A stretch of DNA of 9,293 bases from Bacteroidales bacterium (lineage in GTDB: Bacteria > Bacteroidota > Bacteroidia > Bacteroidales > DTU049): NCBI GenBank assembly GCA_030017935.1, contig JASEGF010000071.1, positions 1 to 9,293 of the forward strand, given 5' to 3'. Below the pieces are notes generated by a model. It saw only the letters and a program-made list of their open reading frames with translations. It did no database searches and was not told the origin of the DNA. The position numbers were made by a program, and so were the translations under genes. Position 1 is the stretch's first letter, and every line of letters starts with the position of its first letter. Positions 1-6,700 of this stretch are shown piece after piece.

Positions 1-1
1 G

Positions 2-649
2 CCATATTGCTATACTGCGGATAATCCGGTGGTACTAAAGGATCCGAATGGGATGGACTGGTATGAAGTAGAAAATAAAGAAACACAAGAAAAAGAAATA
101 AAATGGACTGATTATAAAAGCCAGGCAGAAATGAATGAAAATAAAATAGATGGCAAGTATCTAGGAGAAGCAGTAGTAATTTTTAAGGGGAGTAAAGATG
201 AAAAATTAGATGAAGACGGAAAACTAACTGGTGAGGGTGCAAATCCTGCTAATGTTACAATTTATGGTATCAATGGTCCTGATGATATTAATACATACAA
301 TGGGATGACTATTCCTAAAAGTAATGACTATTCTACCATAGATGAAGGGGAATATAAAGCTTTTTATCAGGATATGGCAACTTCCTTATATGGAACCGCC
401 GGCGCAAAAGCAAAAGGCATTCCTCCTGCTTATACATATCGTATAAAATCACTTGATGGGACAGAACCAAAAGGTACAAGAAATGGCAAAAATGTTACAA
501 TGGAGGGTGTATTTTTACATAGAACAGATTGGAATGGTAAAGCAACAAATTCATCAATGGGATGTCTTATTATAGATGGCCGTGATTGGAGAGATGTAGA
601 GAAACAACTTAAAAAATCATCTAATATCTTTATTAGAATTACTCGATAA
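2..649 (+). CDS. C-terminal end of an Rhs/YD-repeat polymorphic toxin, with an L,D-transpeptidase-like toxin domain (5' partial)
   Basis: The frame is open to the left window edge, so the start lies outside; the GTG at 29 is an internal Val. The first visible residues (TADNPVVLKDPNG) match the end of the Rhs-repeat core, after which Rhs proteins switch to a variable toxin domain. About 200 residues follow, unlike the core. Near the end are a His (codon 518-520, in GVFLHR) and a Cys (codon 563-565, in SSMGCLII), 15 residues apart. This resembles the YkuD/L,D-transpeptidase active site (H, then S/T-x-G-C). From family knowledge, Rhs shells encapsulate and deliver such C-terminal toxins to competitors. 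I infer a peptidoglycan-acting or other Cys-dependent effector; it could instead be a structural relative with another activity. The next gene, 6 bases on, is the likely immunity gene. Rhs assignment is fairly sure, enzyme class tentative. Confidence 0.8.
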   Translation, partial: PYCYTADNPVVLKDPNGMDWYEVENKETQEKEIKWTDYKSQAEMNENKIDGKYLGEAVVIFKGSKDEKLDEDGKLTGEGANPANVTIYGINGPDDINTYNGMTIPKSNDYSTIDEGEYKAFYQDMATSLYGTAGAKAKGIPPAYTYRIKSLDGTEPKGTRNGKNVTMEGVFLHRTDWNGKATNSSMGCLIIDGRDWRDVEKQLKKSSNIFIRITR

Positions 650-655
650 TTATTT

Positions 656-1345
656 ATGAAAATGAATTGTTTAACATTGTTATTTATTAATTTATTCATG
701 GCATACAATGAGCCAGACTTATCTTATTTTATTCAAATAGGAAATGTAAAAAACATATATGATACTGAGATTGTATGTAAAAAGCCTCATACTTTGGATT
801 CAGTCCCAAATTTAGCTGCATTTACTCATCCCCAATTTTTTTATTCAAATAATTGCAAATGCTGTAAATTCAATTTTAACTTTTTTCAATTAAAAATATA
901 TAATAGACCAACTGATTCTATAATTCCATATCAACGAGCGAATCATTACATAATTCCTCCTAATTATGAAGCAGGGTATTCTGTAATAATTACAGGTAAA
1001 CAAGGGGATTTTTTTAGAATAAAATTTAATGAAGATGAACACCCTATTTGTTATAAATGTAATGATAGTAGTTATTATGTTAAGAAAGGGACTCTGGGAA
1101 CATGGATATATAATTACAATGACAGTATTGATGATTATGATTTTGTACCACTTTATGAAAAACCTTGTGCTGATTCTAAAATCATTAACAAAGTAAAAAA
1201 GGAAAACAGTGTAGTAATAATTTTAGATATAGAGGGCAGTTGGATGCTAGTAGAAACTATAAAAGGGAAAAAGCAAAAAGGGTGGTTAGATCCTCGAATG
1301 CAATGTGGGAATCCTTATGGTATTGGAGCAGGTATATGTTTTTAG
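656..1345 (+). CDS. Secreted SH3-like protein, probable immunity protein for the upstream Rhs toxin
   Basis: A 229-residue protein starts 6 bases after the Rhs stop, so the two are probably co-transcribed and translationally coupled. A second ATG two codons in is an equally possible start. The N-terminus has a short hydrophobic stretch (LTLLFINLFMAY) that looks like a signal peptide. Residues ~160-215 read as a bacterial SH3 domain: VPLYEKP, then a hydrophobic core (VVIILD), SWMLVE and KGWLDP. Residues ~78-150 may be a second, diverged SH3-like fold. There are several Cys residues (NCKCC at 66-70, C132, C135, C171, C217, C228), which may form disulfides outside the cytoplasm. Placement directly after an Rhs toxin tip is the standard position for an immunity gene. 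SH3b domains often bind cell wall peptides, which fits a wall-acting toxin, but that link is inference. Confidence 0.72.
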   Translation: MKMNCLTLLFINLFMAYNEPDLSYFIQIGNVKNIYDTEIVCKKPHTLDSVPNLAAFTHPQFFYSNNCKCCKFNFNFFQLKIYNRPTDSIIPYQRANHYIIPPNYEAGYSVIITGKQGDFFRIKFNEDEHPICYKCNDSSYYVKKGTLGTWIYNYNDSIDDYDFVPLYEKPCADSKIINKVKKENSVVIILDIEGSWMLVETIKGKKQKGWLDPRMQCGNPYGIGAGICF

Positions 1346-1431
1346 TTGCAATAAATAATTGTACAATTAAGAGTAAAAAATATTCATTTATACATAATAA
1401 AATTGAATATTAATCATTTCCCCAATGGAGA

Positions 1432-1486
1432 CCTTTCTTTGTGTGGCTGACAAAGAAAAGTAAATTATTTAAAAATTTATTCAAGA
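1432..1486. repeat. Module-boundary repeat, copy 1, with hairpin
   Basis: Bases 1437-1486 match 2581-2630 at 47 of 50 positions without gaps. The left part is an inverted repeat: arm 1432-1442 pairs with 1450-1460 (10 of 11 positions) around a 7-base loop. It lies between the first toxin/immunity pair and the orphan toxin gene. The hairpin is followed by an A/T-rich stretch but has no clean T-run, so it is not an obvious intrinsic terminator. It may be a recombination boundary or an RNA-processing/termination structure. Confidence 0.75.
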
Positions 1487-1520
1487 ATATTTATTAATTT
1501 TACATAATAAAATTTTATAA

Positions 1521-1964
1521 ATGAAAATACACTACCAATATGACAATCTCGGCTCCCCCTCCTTCTTAACTAATGCTGATATTTTTAAAATTAGAGGTGA
1601 TGATAATGGGAAACAACTTTTTGAATTTTTTGCTGATAATACAAATGTAGAATGGGGAATTACAGGTATAGGTAATAAGGAAACTAATATGCTTACAACA
1701 ATTCATGATAAAGATAGTGAAGCTGGAGGTCCATTTTTGTTTAAAACTAATTATACTATTAGATATTTTACTCATAGTCATCCATATAATCCAACACCAT
1801 CTTACAAAGATACTAAATTTGCAAAATCATTAAATTCAAAGTTCCCTAATGCTCCATCATATTTGTATCATAAAGAATTTTATATACAATATAATGAAAA
1901 AGGAATTGTATCAAAACCATTCAAACTTTTACCTAAAATAAATATCATAGATACCAAAATTTAA
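1521..1964 (+). CDS. Orphan JAMM/JAB-type metalloprotease toxin module (Rhs C-terminal type, no Rhs shell)
   Basis: A 147-residue protein with a complete JAMM motif: H85-S-H87-P, five residues, S94, two residues, D97 (bases ~1773-1811), plus an upstream acidic candidate, E44 in NVEWGI. In JAMM enzymes the two His and the Asp bind zinc and the Glu activates water. The segment from GKQLFEFFADN onward resembles the JAB-like toxin domain (Pfam JAB-like toxin 1, from memory) at the C-terminus of Bacteroidota Rhs proteins. No Rhs core, signal peptide or delivery domain is present. The ATG at 1521 is preceded directly by an in-frame TAA, so the ORF does not continue a fusion. Position after a complete Rhs toxin/immunity pair fits a displaced 'orphan' tip. 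The product may be silent, or become active only if recombined onto an Rhs shell. Target unknown. Confidence 0.78.
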   Translation: MKIHYQYDNLGSPSFLTNADIFKIRGDDNGKQLFEFFADNTNVEWGITGIGNKETNMLTTIHDKDSEAGGPFLFKTNYTIRYFTHSHPYNPTPSYKDTKFAKSLNSKFPNAPSYLYHKEFYIQYNEKGIVSKPFKLLPKINIIDTKI

Positions 1965-1968
1965 TGCA

Positions 1969-2517
1969 ATGAAAAAAGTTTTAAAATTTTTTATAACACT
2001 TATGTTATGTATCAATAGTGTAAATGTATTTGCCCAATATATAGAAAAGCAAATAGATCTCTATCATTTAAGTTTTGAGAATAATAACCTAACTACAATT
2101 CTTGATAGTATAATTCTTCATGAAAAAAAGTGTAATTATTATGATTGTAATTTATTATTTGGATTTCGTATACAAAAATTTGAGGATAATGAAATTTTAA
2201 TAGTTATAGAATCAAATAATAGCATTGATCTATTACTAAGTTTAGATCCATATGGTTTCTTTTACTATAAAAATCATATGTTTATTGTTGATGGAGATAG
2301 TTTAGAAGAATTATTTTCTATTTGTGGACAAAAGGTATCATTCAAATATTTAGAAAAAGATTTAGATTATATTATAGAACAAAATACCAAACAAAAATAT
2401 GATAAAAACAAAATTTTAGAGTTAGATTTCATTATAGATGATTCTTTTTCTCAATGGTCTTATAGATATCTTAATGGTGAATTTATTTTTTATAGTAAGT
2501 CTAGCTTTTGTAATTAA
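1969..2517 (+). CDS. Secreted hypothetical protein, probable immunity protein for the JAMM toxin
   Basis: A 182-residue protein begins 4 bases after the JAMM toxin stop, implying coupled translation. It has a clear signal peptide: MKK, hydrophobic FFITLMLCINSV, then a cleavage-like NVFA-Q near residue 22-23, with Gln as the likely first mature residue. The mature part (~160 residues) is rich in Asp, Asn, Tyr and Ile, with Cys residues (C55, C60, C118 and C181 by approximate count), and has no enzymatic motif I recognise. I do not know its family. The role is inferred from position: immunity genes directly follow polymorphic toxin tips. The signal peptide suggests it protects the periplasm rather than the cytoplasm. 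Base composition is strongly A/T, typical of exchanged toxin-locus genes. Confidence 0.7.
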   Translation: MKKVLKFFITLMLCINSVNVFAQYIEKQIDLYHLSFENNNLTTILDSIILHEKKCNYYDCNLLFGFRIQKFEDNEILIVIESNNSIDLLLSLDPYGFFYYKNHMFIVDGDSLEELFSICGQKVSFKYLEKDLDYIIEQNTKQKYDKNKILELDFIIDDSFSQWSYRYLNGEFIFYSKSSFCN

Positions 2518-2580
2518 ATAAAAGTATATTTGTAAGTTTTTATAAGAATAATTTCATAATCAATTATATTTAACTGTGAG

Positions 2581-2630
2581 CTTTGTGTGGTTGACAAAGA
2601 AAAGTAAAATATTTAAAAATTTATTCAAAA
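2581..2630. repeat. Module-boundary repeat, copy 2, with hairpin
   Basis: This is the second copy of the element at 1437-1486 (47/50 identical; differences at repeat positions 11, 29 and 49). The 6 bp stem CTTTGT/ACAAAG (2581-2586 with 2594-2599) and 7-base loop are kept; the longer stem of copy 1 is not, because the upstream flank differs. It lies after the second toxin/immunity pair, the same relative place as copy 1. The rest of the 2518-2745 gap is A/T-rich with no gene visible. Confidence 0.75.
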
Positions 2631-2711
2631 TCGATTATACACATAAGAAATTTAGTTATTATCTAAACGCCTATTTCAATTTATTAATAAAACTCTTAAT
2701 TTATTTTTTTA

Positions 2712-2719
2712 TAATTTTG
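2712..2719 (+). promoter_or_regulatory. Possible -7 promoter element for the lipoprotein gene
   Basis: TAATTTTG matches the Bacteroidota -7 consensus TAnnTTTG and ends 26 bases before the ATG at 2746. No TTTG is seen at the expected -33 distance, so this is weak; A/T-rich sequence can give the match by chance. Confidence 0.3.
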
Positions 2720-2745
2720 GAAATATTTTTAAAAAAATCAACATT

Positions 2746-3147
2746 ATGAATTGGAAAAATACTTCGATTATTTTTATTAGTTTGCTTTTAATATTTACAA
2801 CATCGTGCTCTGTTTTTCAAAAGAAAAATACTCCTGAATATGTTTCCAAGCAATTTTTAACAAATTTTCAAAAATTAAATTTCGACGAAGCATCTAAATA
2901 TGGCACTGAAAACACGAAAATGATGATAGCTTTTTTCAAAAACATCATAGGTATGATGCCAGCAGATAAACGTGATAGCTTACAAATACCAAAGGCTAAT
3001 GTAGATATCAAAAAATGTTATATCTACGGTAATACAGCTAAATGTGCTTATATTGCCAATGATAAATTAGACACTTTAGACTTGTTAAAGGTAGATGGTA
3101 AATGGTTAGTAGATTTGAAAAAAGAAAATAAAAATTCTCAAAATTAA
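2746..3147 (+). CDS. Small DUF4878-like lipoprotein
   Basis: A 133-residue protein with a lipoprotein signal: MNWKN, hydrophobic IIFISLLLIF, then TTSC with the lipidated Cys at residue 21. No acidic cluster follows the Cys (SVFQKK), so a Bacteroidota surface-export signal is not apparent and a periplasm-facing anchor is more likely. The mature part follows the NTF2-like DUF4878 layout: TPEYVSKQFLTNFQKLNFDEASKY (helical start, with Phe/Asp 'FDEA'), a middle segment, then strands ending in DLLKVDGKWLVDLKKE, the 'v-G-W-v-d' ending of that family. Function is unknown; such proteins are common singletons in this phylum. It converges on adk with 38 bases between stops and looks unrelated to the toxin modules. 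A 14 bp perfect palindrome (3139-3152) spans its stop codon. Confidence 0.75.
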   Translation: MNWKNTSIIFISLLLIFTTSCSVFQKKNTPEYVSKQFLTNFQKLNFDEASKYGTENTKMMIAFFKNIIGMMPADKRDSLQIPKANVDIKKCYIYGNTAKCAYIANDKLDTLDLLKVDGKWLVDLKKENKNSQN

Positions 3148-3185
3148 TTTTGTAGTTATTTGTATTTGATTAAAGCAATGAAACT

Positions 3186-3761
3186 TTAGAGTAATCTATC
3201 TATTTGCTGGCAAATATCATTAAAAACTTCGTTTACATCTCTATCACCATAGATATCTACAATATTTTTGTTAGTTTTTTTGTAATAATCTATAATAGGC
3301 AAAGTATATTGATAATAAAATTGTAATCTATTATTGATAGTTTCATCATTATCATCTGCTCTATTTTCTTTCTGTGCTCTATATTTTAATCGATTTTTTA
3401 TTGTCGTTTCAGGGATGTCTAGTTTGATTACTAAATCGATTTTTAGATTATTATTAGCTAATTCTTTATCTAGCATTTCTGCTTGATGTACTGTCCTTGG
3501 GAAGCCGTCAAAAATAATTCCTCTTGCATTTTTATTATTTTTAATAAACTCTTTTACTATCTCTTCGATGAGTTCATCAGATACTAGAGCACCAGAGTTT
3601 ACAACCATTTCTATATTTTTGCCTAAAGGAGTTTGTTTTTTTATCTCATCTCTCAATAGATCACCTGTAGAGAAATGTATAAAACCATATTTTTCTTTGA
3701 TTTTTTGAGATTGCGTGCCTTTGCCACTACCTAGTGGACCGAAAATTACCAAATTAATCAT
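3186..3761 (-). CDS. adk: Adenylate kinase
   Basis: Interconverts ATP + AMP and 2 ADP in the cytoplasm. The 191-residue protein has a P-loop, GPLGSGKGT (residues 8-16, Lys14 binding phosphate); the AMP-binding segment FSTGDLLRDE (~30-39); DGFPRT (85-90), whose Arg binds AMP; and Arg124, RADD (134-137) and Arg145 for the phosphate-binding and LID region. The LID is short, with no four-Cys zinc insert, as in the short-type kinases typical of Bacteroidota. The P-loop has Leu10 where most adenylate kinases have Pro (GPPG), a mild oddity. Its ATG overlaps the hpt stop as ATGA, so it is the second gene of an hpt-adk operon and is probably translationally coupled. No clear terminator was found between its stop and the convergent lipoprotein gene. 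Confidence 0.95.
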   Translation of the reverse strand: MINLVIFGPLGSGKGTQSQKIKEKYGFIHFSTGDLLRDEIKKQTPLGKNIEMVVNSGALVSDELIEEIVKEFIKNNKNARGIIFDGFPRTVHQAEMLDKELANNNLKIDLVIKLDIPETTIKNRLKYRAQKENRADDNDETINNRLQFYYQYTLPIIDYYKKTNKNIVDIYGDRDVNEVFNDICQQIDRLL

Positions 3762-4306
3762 ATTTGATTTAATTTGTAAATATCTAATAAATTTCTTCCT
3801 AAACCATCATAGTCTAATCCATATCCTACAACAAATTCTCTAGAAATATTAAAACCGATATAGTTAATATCTATTTCATTTTTAAATTTAAAAACTTCTG
3901 GTTTAAAAAGTAAGGTAGCTATATAAATTTTTTTAGGATTATATTTAGATAGATCATTCAGTAAACTTTTAATTGTTAATCCTGTATCAATAATATCTTC
4001 TAGAATAATAATATTGCTATTTGCTAAAGTAGCTTTTATGCTATTAGTAGTCAGATTTACATTGCCAGAGCTTGTAGTACCCACATATGAGCTAATTTTT
4101 AAAAAATCTACTTCACAATTATAGGGGAACCGTTTAACTATTTCGCTTGTAAACATAAATGCTCCATTTAATACAGAAATAAATACTGGTTTTGTATCTC
4201 CTAGATCGTTAACAATCATTTGGCTCAATACATCTATCCTTTTTTCTATTTCTTCTTGAGGAATAAATAATTCAAAAGTTTTATCATGTAATTGCACAGT
4301 TTTCAT
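3758..4306 (-). CDS. hpt: Hypoxanthine phosphoribosyltransferase
   Basis: Salvages hypoxanthine (and often guanine) with PRPP to IMP/GMP in the cytoplasm. The 182-residue length is standard. Motifs: SVLNGAFMF (~44-52, pyrophosphate loop), the flexible catalytic loop around SSYVGTTSSG (72-81), and the PRPP-binding ILEDIIDTG (101-109), with Glu103/Asp104 contacting ribose and Asp107 as presumed catalytic base. LLFKPE (132-137) carries the Lys that contacts the purine, and FVVGYGLDY (158-166) closes the base pocket. It is followed directly by adk through a 4 bp ATGA overlap, a pairing common in Bacteroidota that joins purine salvage to AMP phosphorylation. The upstream 126 bases (4307-4431) are A/T-rich and show no convincing TAnnTTTG promoter; the MITE-like element lies just beyond. 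Confidence 0.94.
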   Translation of the reverse strand: MKTVQLHDKTFELFIPQEEIEKRIDVLSQMIVNDLGDTKPVFISVLNGAFMFTSEIVKRFPYNCEVDFLKISSYVGTTSSGNVNLTTNSIKATLANSNIIILEDIIDTGLTIKSLLNDLSKYNPKKIYIATLLFKPEVFKFKNEIDINYIGFNISREFVVGYGLDYDGLGRNLLDIYKLNQI

Positions 4307-4431
4307 ATTAGAATTTTAAAAATTTTTGATAAAATTAATCATTTTATTAGTAATACAATTAATTAAATACTAAATTTAAATAGATATAATAGGTTGTAAT
4401 TAATCTTTCAGATAGAATTATTGATTATCTT

Positions 4432-4662
4432 GGTTCTATAACTTTTATTGTAGGTTAATTATTTTACCACAAAGGGCACCAAGATATTACACAAAGTTCA
4501 CAAAGTGTCATTTTTAAACCTTTAAATTTTACAATTCTCTGTGTTCTTTGTGCCTTCTTTGAGAACTTTGTGGTTAATATTTAAGAGTACAATAATAAAT
4601 AAAATTCATTTTTATAAAATTACTCTTTTTTAATCTTTACCCACTCAAAACGTTATAGAACC
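4432..4662. mobile_element. 231 bp MITE-like element with 8 bp target-site duplication at the yidC stop
   Basis: The ends are inverted repeats: GGTTCTATAAC (4432-4442) and its exact complement GTTATAGAACC (4652-4662). The match extends ungapped to 27 bp with 21 identities (4432-4458 and 4636-4662). Immediately outside both ends is the same 8 bp, ATTATCTT (4424-4431 and 4663-4670), a perfect target-site duplication. There is no ORF for a transposase inside, so it is non-autonomous. Ends starting with GG, imperfect inverted repeats of this length and 8 bp duplications fit the ISL3 family, but that assignment is from memory and tentative. The right-hand target copy contains the yidC stop codon. 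The interior is mostly a large palindrome (separate entry). It may act as a transcription barrier between yidC and hpt. Confidence 0.82.
4463..4577. repeat. Large imperfect palindrome of CACAAAG-type units inside the MITE
   Basis: The left arm (about 4463-4505) carries ACCACAAAG and two CACAAAG units; the right arm (about 4538-4577) carries CTTTGTG-type units ending CTTTGTGGTTAA. The outermost 12 bases pair at 11 positions, and the rest pairs imperfectly with a 2-base offset, around an A/T-rich centre containing TTTAAACCTTTAAA. Units recur about every 10 bases. Repeats of this ACCACAAAG type are scattered in many Bacteroidota and other genomes (from memory). As RNA it would form a long hairpin downstream of yidC. 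Confidence 0.7.
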
Positions 4663-4663
4663 A

Positions 4664-6562
4664 TTATCTTTTTCTAGCATTAGCTTGCTGTTGTTTAGCT
4701 AGTGCTTCCATTCTTTGTTGCCAAGAAGATCTTTTAACTGGTTTTTTCCAATTAGCTATCAATTTAGCTCTGATTTTTTCTTCATTTACGAATAATCGGA
4801 AAGCATAAGTTTGTAATATAGATATCACATTAAATAAGAAATAATAGTAGCTAAGTGCTGCAGAATAGTTATTAAATATACCAAGGAATAAAATTGGCAT
4901 ACCATACAACATTAATTTCATTCCTGGCATAGTATTGTCTGTAGGAGTCAGTTTATTATTAATATAGGTATATAATAATGTAGAAATAGCCATCAATAGA
5001 GCAAATAAACTAACATGATCACCATATAGTGGTATATTAACACCTAAATTTAATATAGAATCTGATGCAGACAAATCATGAGCCCATAGGAAAGCTTGAT
5101 GCCTTAGCTCAATAGCTGATGGGAAAAATCTAAACATAGCTATAAGAATAGGGAATTGTAGTAATACTGGCCAACAGCCACCTGCAGGATTGATTTTAGA
5201 CTTTTTGTATAGCTGCATAGTCTCCTGTTGCTTTTTCAAAGCATCATCAGGTTTAGGATATTTTTCGTTTATTTTAGTAATTTCTGGCTTTAGAGCTCGC
5301 ATTTTTGCACTACTCATATAAGTTTGATAAGTGAATGGTATCAATACGATTTTTAATAATATTGTTAATATTAAAATGATAATGCCATAATTTAATCCAT
5401 ATTTTTCTAACCAGTTGAATACTGGGATTACTAAAAATCTATTAACCCAAGCTATAGGAGCAAAACCCCACCCCAGAGGTATTTCTCTTTCAAGTCTTAA
5501 TTTATAATCTCTTAATATATTATATTTCAATGGACCAGTGAAAATTTTGAAATGAATAGGTTTATCACTGCTATGTTCTATGGTCATCCCTACTGACAAA
5601 TGTCTGAGATATCTAGTAGAATCATCTGGATTAAAAGATTTAGTTTCTAGCTGTGCAGCACTGAAGTAATCATCAGCATTTATTAATGTATGAGTAAAAA
5701 ATTGTTGTTTTAGTCCAATCCACTTAACTCTTAAATTTAATGTTTCTTGTTGGTCTTTAGCTTTCAAATGTGTAACTTTGTCGTCTCCATCCATATAGCA
5801 AATAGTAGTATTTGTAGTTTCTATTTTTTTATCCTTTTCTTGCTGAATCATGCTGTTTGCCCAGGTAAATGTGAGAATATCTAATGATAAAACTCCGATG
5901 TTAGCAGGATTCACAAAAGATAATTTATAATCTAGCATATATTCATCCTTGGGGATGGCATATTCTATTTGCACACCACCTAATATCTCATTAGTAGCTG
6001 TATCTATTGCATTTGCTAGGAATGTTACAAAAGTAGTATCACCGATTTTTTTAATATGAGGTTCAAAAAACAAATTTTTAGTTTCTATAAATCTATCAAA
6101 AGCTCTGAACACAAATGAAAACTCATAATCACTAGTATCTATCAATTGTACTGGATTATTCTTATAATCTTTGAAATTTTTTAATTCTACACTATGCAGC
6201 ACAGCACCTTTACATGAAAAAGAAATATCAGCTACATCATTAGATATTAAAATAATACTATCTTCACTTGTGTATGATTTTTGGAAAAACTTATATGCCT
6301 CTGGTACTTTTGCAATATTTGTGCTAGTAGTATCAGCTGCATAGTCTTTTTTTAATGTGTCATTAATAATATTTGTAGTAGTATCTTGTATGCTTTGATC
6401 AGCTAAAATAGCCGAATCTCTTCTGTGTTGCTCAACTAATCTGAGGCTATCTTGAATTTTTCTTTGCTTCTCTAACTCTTCTGTTGAAGGGGAAATGTAA
6501 AACATATAACCTACCAAAAGTGCAAAAAGCAGTAAAAATCCGATTACTTGACTTCTCTCCAT
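4664..6562 (-). CDS. yidC: Membrane protein insertase YidC
   Basis: Inserts and folds inner-membrane proteins, alone or with SecYEG. The 632-residue length is right for the long Gram-negative/Bacteroidota form. Order of parts: N-terminal membrane anchor (GFLLLFALLVGYMFYI, 8-23); a charged linker with Gln/Arg/Asp (27-75); periplasmic beta domain (~90-360); then the conserved 60 kDa insertase core, with helices near 391-410, 462-482, 516-534 and 549-590. The core has Lys404 where E. coli YidC has the groove Arg, followed by the coiled YMSSAKMRALKPEI stretch and NPAGGCWPVLLQFPI. The tail is basic (QQQANARKR), typical of ribosome-contacting ends. The start ATG at 6562 lies 36 bases downstream of a good promoter match. 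The stop codon lies inside the duplicated target of the MITE-like element, which leaves the coding end intact. Confidence 0.96.
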   Translation of the reverse strand: MERSQVIGFLLLFALLVGYMFYISPSTEELEKQRKIQDSLRLVEQHRRDSAILADQSIQDTTTNIINDTLKKDYAADTTSTNIAKVPEAYKFFQKSYTSEDSIILISNDVADISFSCKGAVLHSVELKNFKDYKNNPVQLIDTSDYEFSFVFRAFDRFIETKNLFFEPHIKKIGDTTFVTFLANAIDTATNEILGGVQIEYAIPKDEYMLDYKLSFVNPANIGVLSLDILTFTWANSMIQQEKDKKIETTNTTICYMDGDDKVTHLKAKDQQETLNLRVKWIGLKQQFFTHTLINADDYFSAAQLETKSFNPDDSTRYLRHLSVGMTIEHSSDKPIHFKIFTGPLKYNILRDYKLRLEREIPLGWGFAPIAWVNRFLVIPVFNWLEKYGLNYGIIILILTILLKIVLIPFTYQTYMSSAKMRALKPEITKINEKYPKPDDALKKQQETMQLYKKSKINPAGGCWPVLLQFPILIAMFRFFPSAIELRHQAFLWAHDLSASDSILNLGVNIPLYGDHVSLFALLMAISTLLYTYINNKLTPTDNTMPGMKLMLYGMPILFLGIFNNYSAALSYYYFLFNVISILQTYAFRLFVNEEKIRAKLIANWKKPVKRSSWQQRMEALAKQQQANARKR

Positions 6563-6597
6563 AAATTCTTTATTCTAATAAATGTTTTTTTGAAATG

Positions 6598-6629
6598 CAA
6601 AAATACAGGTATTTATTAAAAGGAGCAAA
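6598..6629 (-). promoter_or_regulatory. yidC promoter, Bacteroidota type
   Basis: Read on the minus strand: TTTG at 6629-6626, a 20-base spacer, then TATTTTTG at 6605-6598. This is an exact match to the Bacteroidota -33/-7 consensus (TTTG, ~19-21 bases, TAnnTTTG). The -7 box ends 35 bases before the yidC ATG, giving a short leader of roughly 30 bases. Confidence 0.65.
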
Positions 6630-6700
6630 TTTTAATTAAAATATTTCAATAAAATGCCAGAGCTGCAAATTTCCAAATTATTGGTTTGATTAACGATATA

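Noticed and set aside
430..708. 92-residue minus-strand open frame
   Set aside because: It is antisense to the end of the Rhs gene, which has a recognisable core motif and active-site-like residues.
1437..1468. TTTG and TAAATTAT within repeat copy 1 as a promoter for the orphan toxin
   Set aside because: The -7 match is poor (no TTTG) and copy 2 of the repeat matches even less well.
1566..1781. 71-residue minus-strand open frame
   Set aside because: It is antisense to the JAMM toxin, whose metal-binding motif shows which frame is real.
3139..3152. 14 bp perfect palindrome CAAAATTAATTTTG over the lipoprotein stop codon, as a terminator or operator
   Set aside because: It is all A/T apart from the ends, has no loop and no T-run, and is easily expected by chance in such A/T-rich DNA.
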